In this document: positions 14,164 to 15,188 of the stretch, in pieces
Numbering within the stretch: the stretch's first letter is position 1
How the letters are laid out: each line of letters opens with the position of its first letter
Source: JBBAFB01 sp041655595
Lineage (GTDB): Bacteria; Bacillota; DULZ01
Direction: 5' to 3'
DNA length: 15,188 bases
NCBI GenBank assembly: GCA_041655595.1
Contig: JBBAFB010000046.1
Location: forward strand, 1-15,188
The notes under the pieces: generated by a model
Told to the model about the DNA's origin: nothing
Databases searched by the model: none
The model's input: the letters and a program-made list of their open reading frames with translations, nothing else
Program-made: the position numbers and the translations under genes

Positions 14164-15188
14164 TTGTTTGAAATGATTTTGGCATTAGCAGGTGGACTAG
14201 CCCTCTTTCTTTATGGCATGCAAAATATGTCAGACGGTCTGCGAAAAGCAGCCGGCGACAAAATGCGACGTATACTGGAGGCGCTAACTACTAAAGCAGT
14301 TTTCGGCGTTCTAATTGGAACATTTGTAACAGCTTTAATTCAGAGCAGCAGTGCAACAACAGTTATGGTTATTGGCTTCGTTAATGCCGGTTTAATGACT
14401 TTAAAGCAAGCAATCGGAGTTATTATGGGTGCTAACATAGGTACAACCGTAATGGGTCAAATTATTGCCTTTAACATAACCAAATTTATACTGCCTATTA
14501 TTGCAGTAGGTGTAGCAATAAATTTTCTGGGAAAAAGCAAAACATCTAAATATTTCGGCCAAATATTTTTAGGCTTCGGTATTTTAATGCTCGGGATGGG
14601 CGTTATGGCGGAAGCAATGCAGCCACTCGCCGAAAGTCCAAAATTTGTCGCATTAATGAGGGATTTAAGCCATAGGCCGTTATTAGGTCTTATGATCGGT
14701 ATAATTTTTACGGCTATCATACAAGCCAGTGGTGCCACCATTGGGATTTTGATTGCTCTCTCCACCGGTGGCCTAATAACTATTGAAGCGGCCCTGCCTA
14801 TTTTACTGGGCACAAATATTGGTACTTGTATTACTGCTGTTTTAGCCAGCATTGGAAGATCATTAACAGCAAAGCGGGCTGCGGGGGCCCATGTTCTGTT
14901 TAATATAATCGGCAGTTTGCTGTTTTTATTATTCATCAATCAATTTGCGGGACTTATAAAACTTCTTTCTCAAGACACTGCCAGGCAGATAGCCAATGCT
15001 CACACCTTGTTTAACATTATTAATACAATGATTTTTTTACCTTTTGTTAATCAATTTGCCGGACTCGTAACCAAGATGCTTCCCGGGGAAGAGGAAGTCA
15101 TAATAAAGGGGCCTATCTACCTGGATCAAAGAATGCTTACTACTCCGGCAATCGGACTTTCTTTGGCAACCAAAGAAATTGTGAGAAT
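14164..15188 (+). CDS. Na+/phosphate cotransporter family protein (NptA/PhoU-type), 3'-truncated
   Basis: This is the N-terminal 341 codons of a sodium-dependent phosphate cotransporter II family membrane protein; the frame is open to the window end. The family's inverted duplication is clear: QSSSATT (60-66) with GANIGTT (89-95) in the first half, and QASGAT (187-192) with GTNIGTC (216-222) in the second. About eight hydrophobic segments are present. After the last (near 283-303) the chain becomes polar, with LDQRMLTTPAIGLSLATKE (320-338), which fits the start of the cytoplasmic PhoU-like domain often fused to bacterial members. TTG 14164 is chosen because AAGGGGAG (14150-14157) is 6 bp upstream; ATG 14173 would be 15 bp away. 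It has its own promoter and is not part of the sporulation block. Confidence 0.9.
   Translation, partial: MFEMILALAGGLALFLYGMQNMSDGLRKAAGDKMRRILEALTTKAVFGVLIGTFVTALIQSSSATTVMVIGFVNAGLMTLKQAIGVIMGANIGTTVMGQIIAFNITKFILPIIAVGVAINFLGKSKTSKYFGQIFLGFGILMLGMGVMAEAMQPLAESPKFVALMRDLSHRPLLGLMIGIIFTAIIQASGATIGILIALSTGGLITIEAALPILLGTNIGTCITAVLASIGRSLTAKRAAGAHVLFNIIGSLLFLLFINQFAGLIKLLSQDTARQIANAHTLFNIINTMIFLPFVNQFAGLVTKMLPGEEEVIIKGPIYLDQRMLTTPAIGLSLATKEIVR

Noticed and set aside
14457..14939. Minus-strand open frame of 160 codons
   Set aside because: It is antisense to the clearly coding Na+/Pi cotransporter, has no ribosome site and shows no recognisable protein features.
1..15188. Mobile elements, CRISPR, toxin-antitoxin, phage or defence systems
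   Set aside because: Both strands were read for transposase, integrase, repeat-spacer and tRNA-like structure; none was seen, and the conserved gene order argues against insertion.

Overview
This window looks like the chromosome of an endospore-forming Firmicute, most likely one of the Clostridia related to the Peptococcaceae/Desulfotomaculum group. The placement is inference from gene content, AT-leaning composition, frequent TTG and GTG starts and strong Shine-Dalgarno sites. All genes are on the + strand. The order is a variant of the Bacillus subtilis pnp-ylxY-mlpA-ymxH-spoVFA-spoVFB-asd-dapG-dapA-rnjB-tepA-ylzJ region. Differences from that order are an added D-Ala-D-Ala carboxypeptidase, a dUTPase, an unrecognised small membrane protein and dapB, with no dapG (aspartokinase). 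Having dpaA/dpaB argues against those clostridia that make dipicolinate without SpoVF.

Layout: (1) 2-1624, the 3' three quarters of pnp and its terminator. (2) 1625-6161, a cell-envelope and sporulation stretch: a YlxY-type polysaccharide deacetylase homologue with a degenerate active site, a DacF/DacB-type carboxypeptidase, an M16 zinc peptidase, a dUTPase, a three-helix membrane protein and the PRC-barrel protein YmxH. Two well-formed sigma-E-like promoters lie here, before ylxY and before the membrane protein/ymxH pair. (3) 6206-11009, the lysine/diaminopimelate/dipicolinate cluster: an extended -10 promoter, a textbook lysine riboswitch with intrinsic terminator, dapB, dpaA, dpaB, asd, dapA and a final terminator. 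A sigma-K-like promoter sits between dapB and dpaA. (4) 11103-12979, an RNase J gene with its own promoter and a hairpin plus T-run inside its leader. (5) 12979-14050, tepA (ClpP-like spore protease) and ylzJ, ended by a terminator. (6) 14103-15188, the start of a Na+/Pi cotransporter gene that runs off the window.

How the genes fit together: Asd and DapA make the dihydrodipicolinate precursor. DapB takes it to diaminopimelate and lysine, while DpaA/DpaB oxidise it to dipicolinic acid for the spore core. The vegetative promoter with its lysine riboswitch precedes dapB. The putative mother-cell promoter starts after dapB, so a sporulation transcript would carry both precursor genes and the dipicolinate synthase but not the competing reductase. 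I see no mobile element, CRISPR array, tRNA, rRNA or clearly novel defence or biosynthetic system. The interest lies in regulatory architecture and a few unusual residues.
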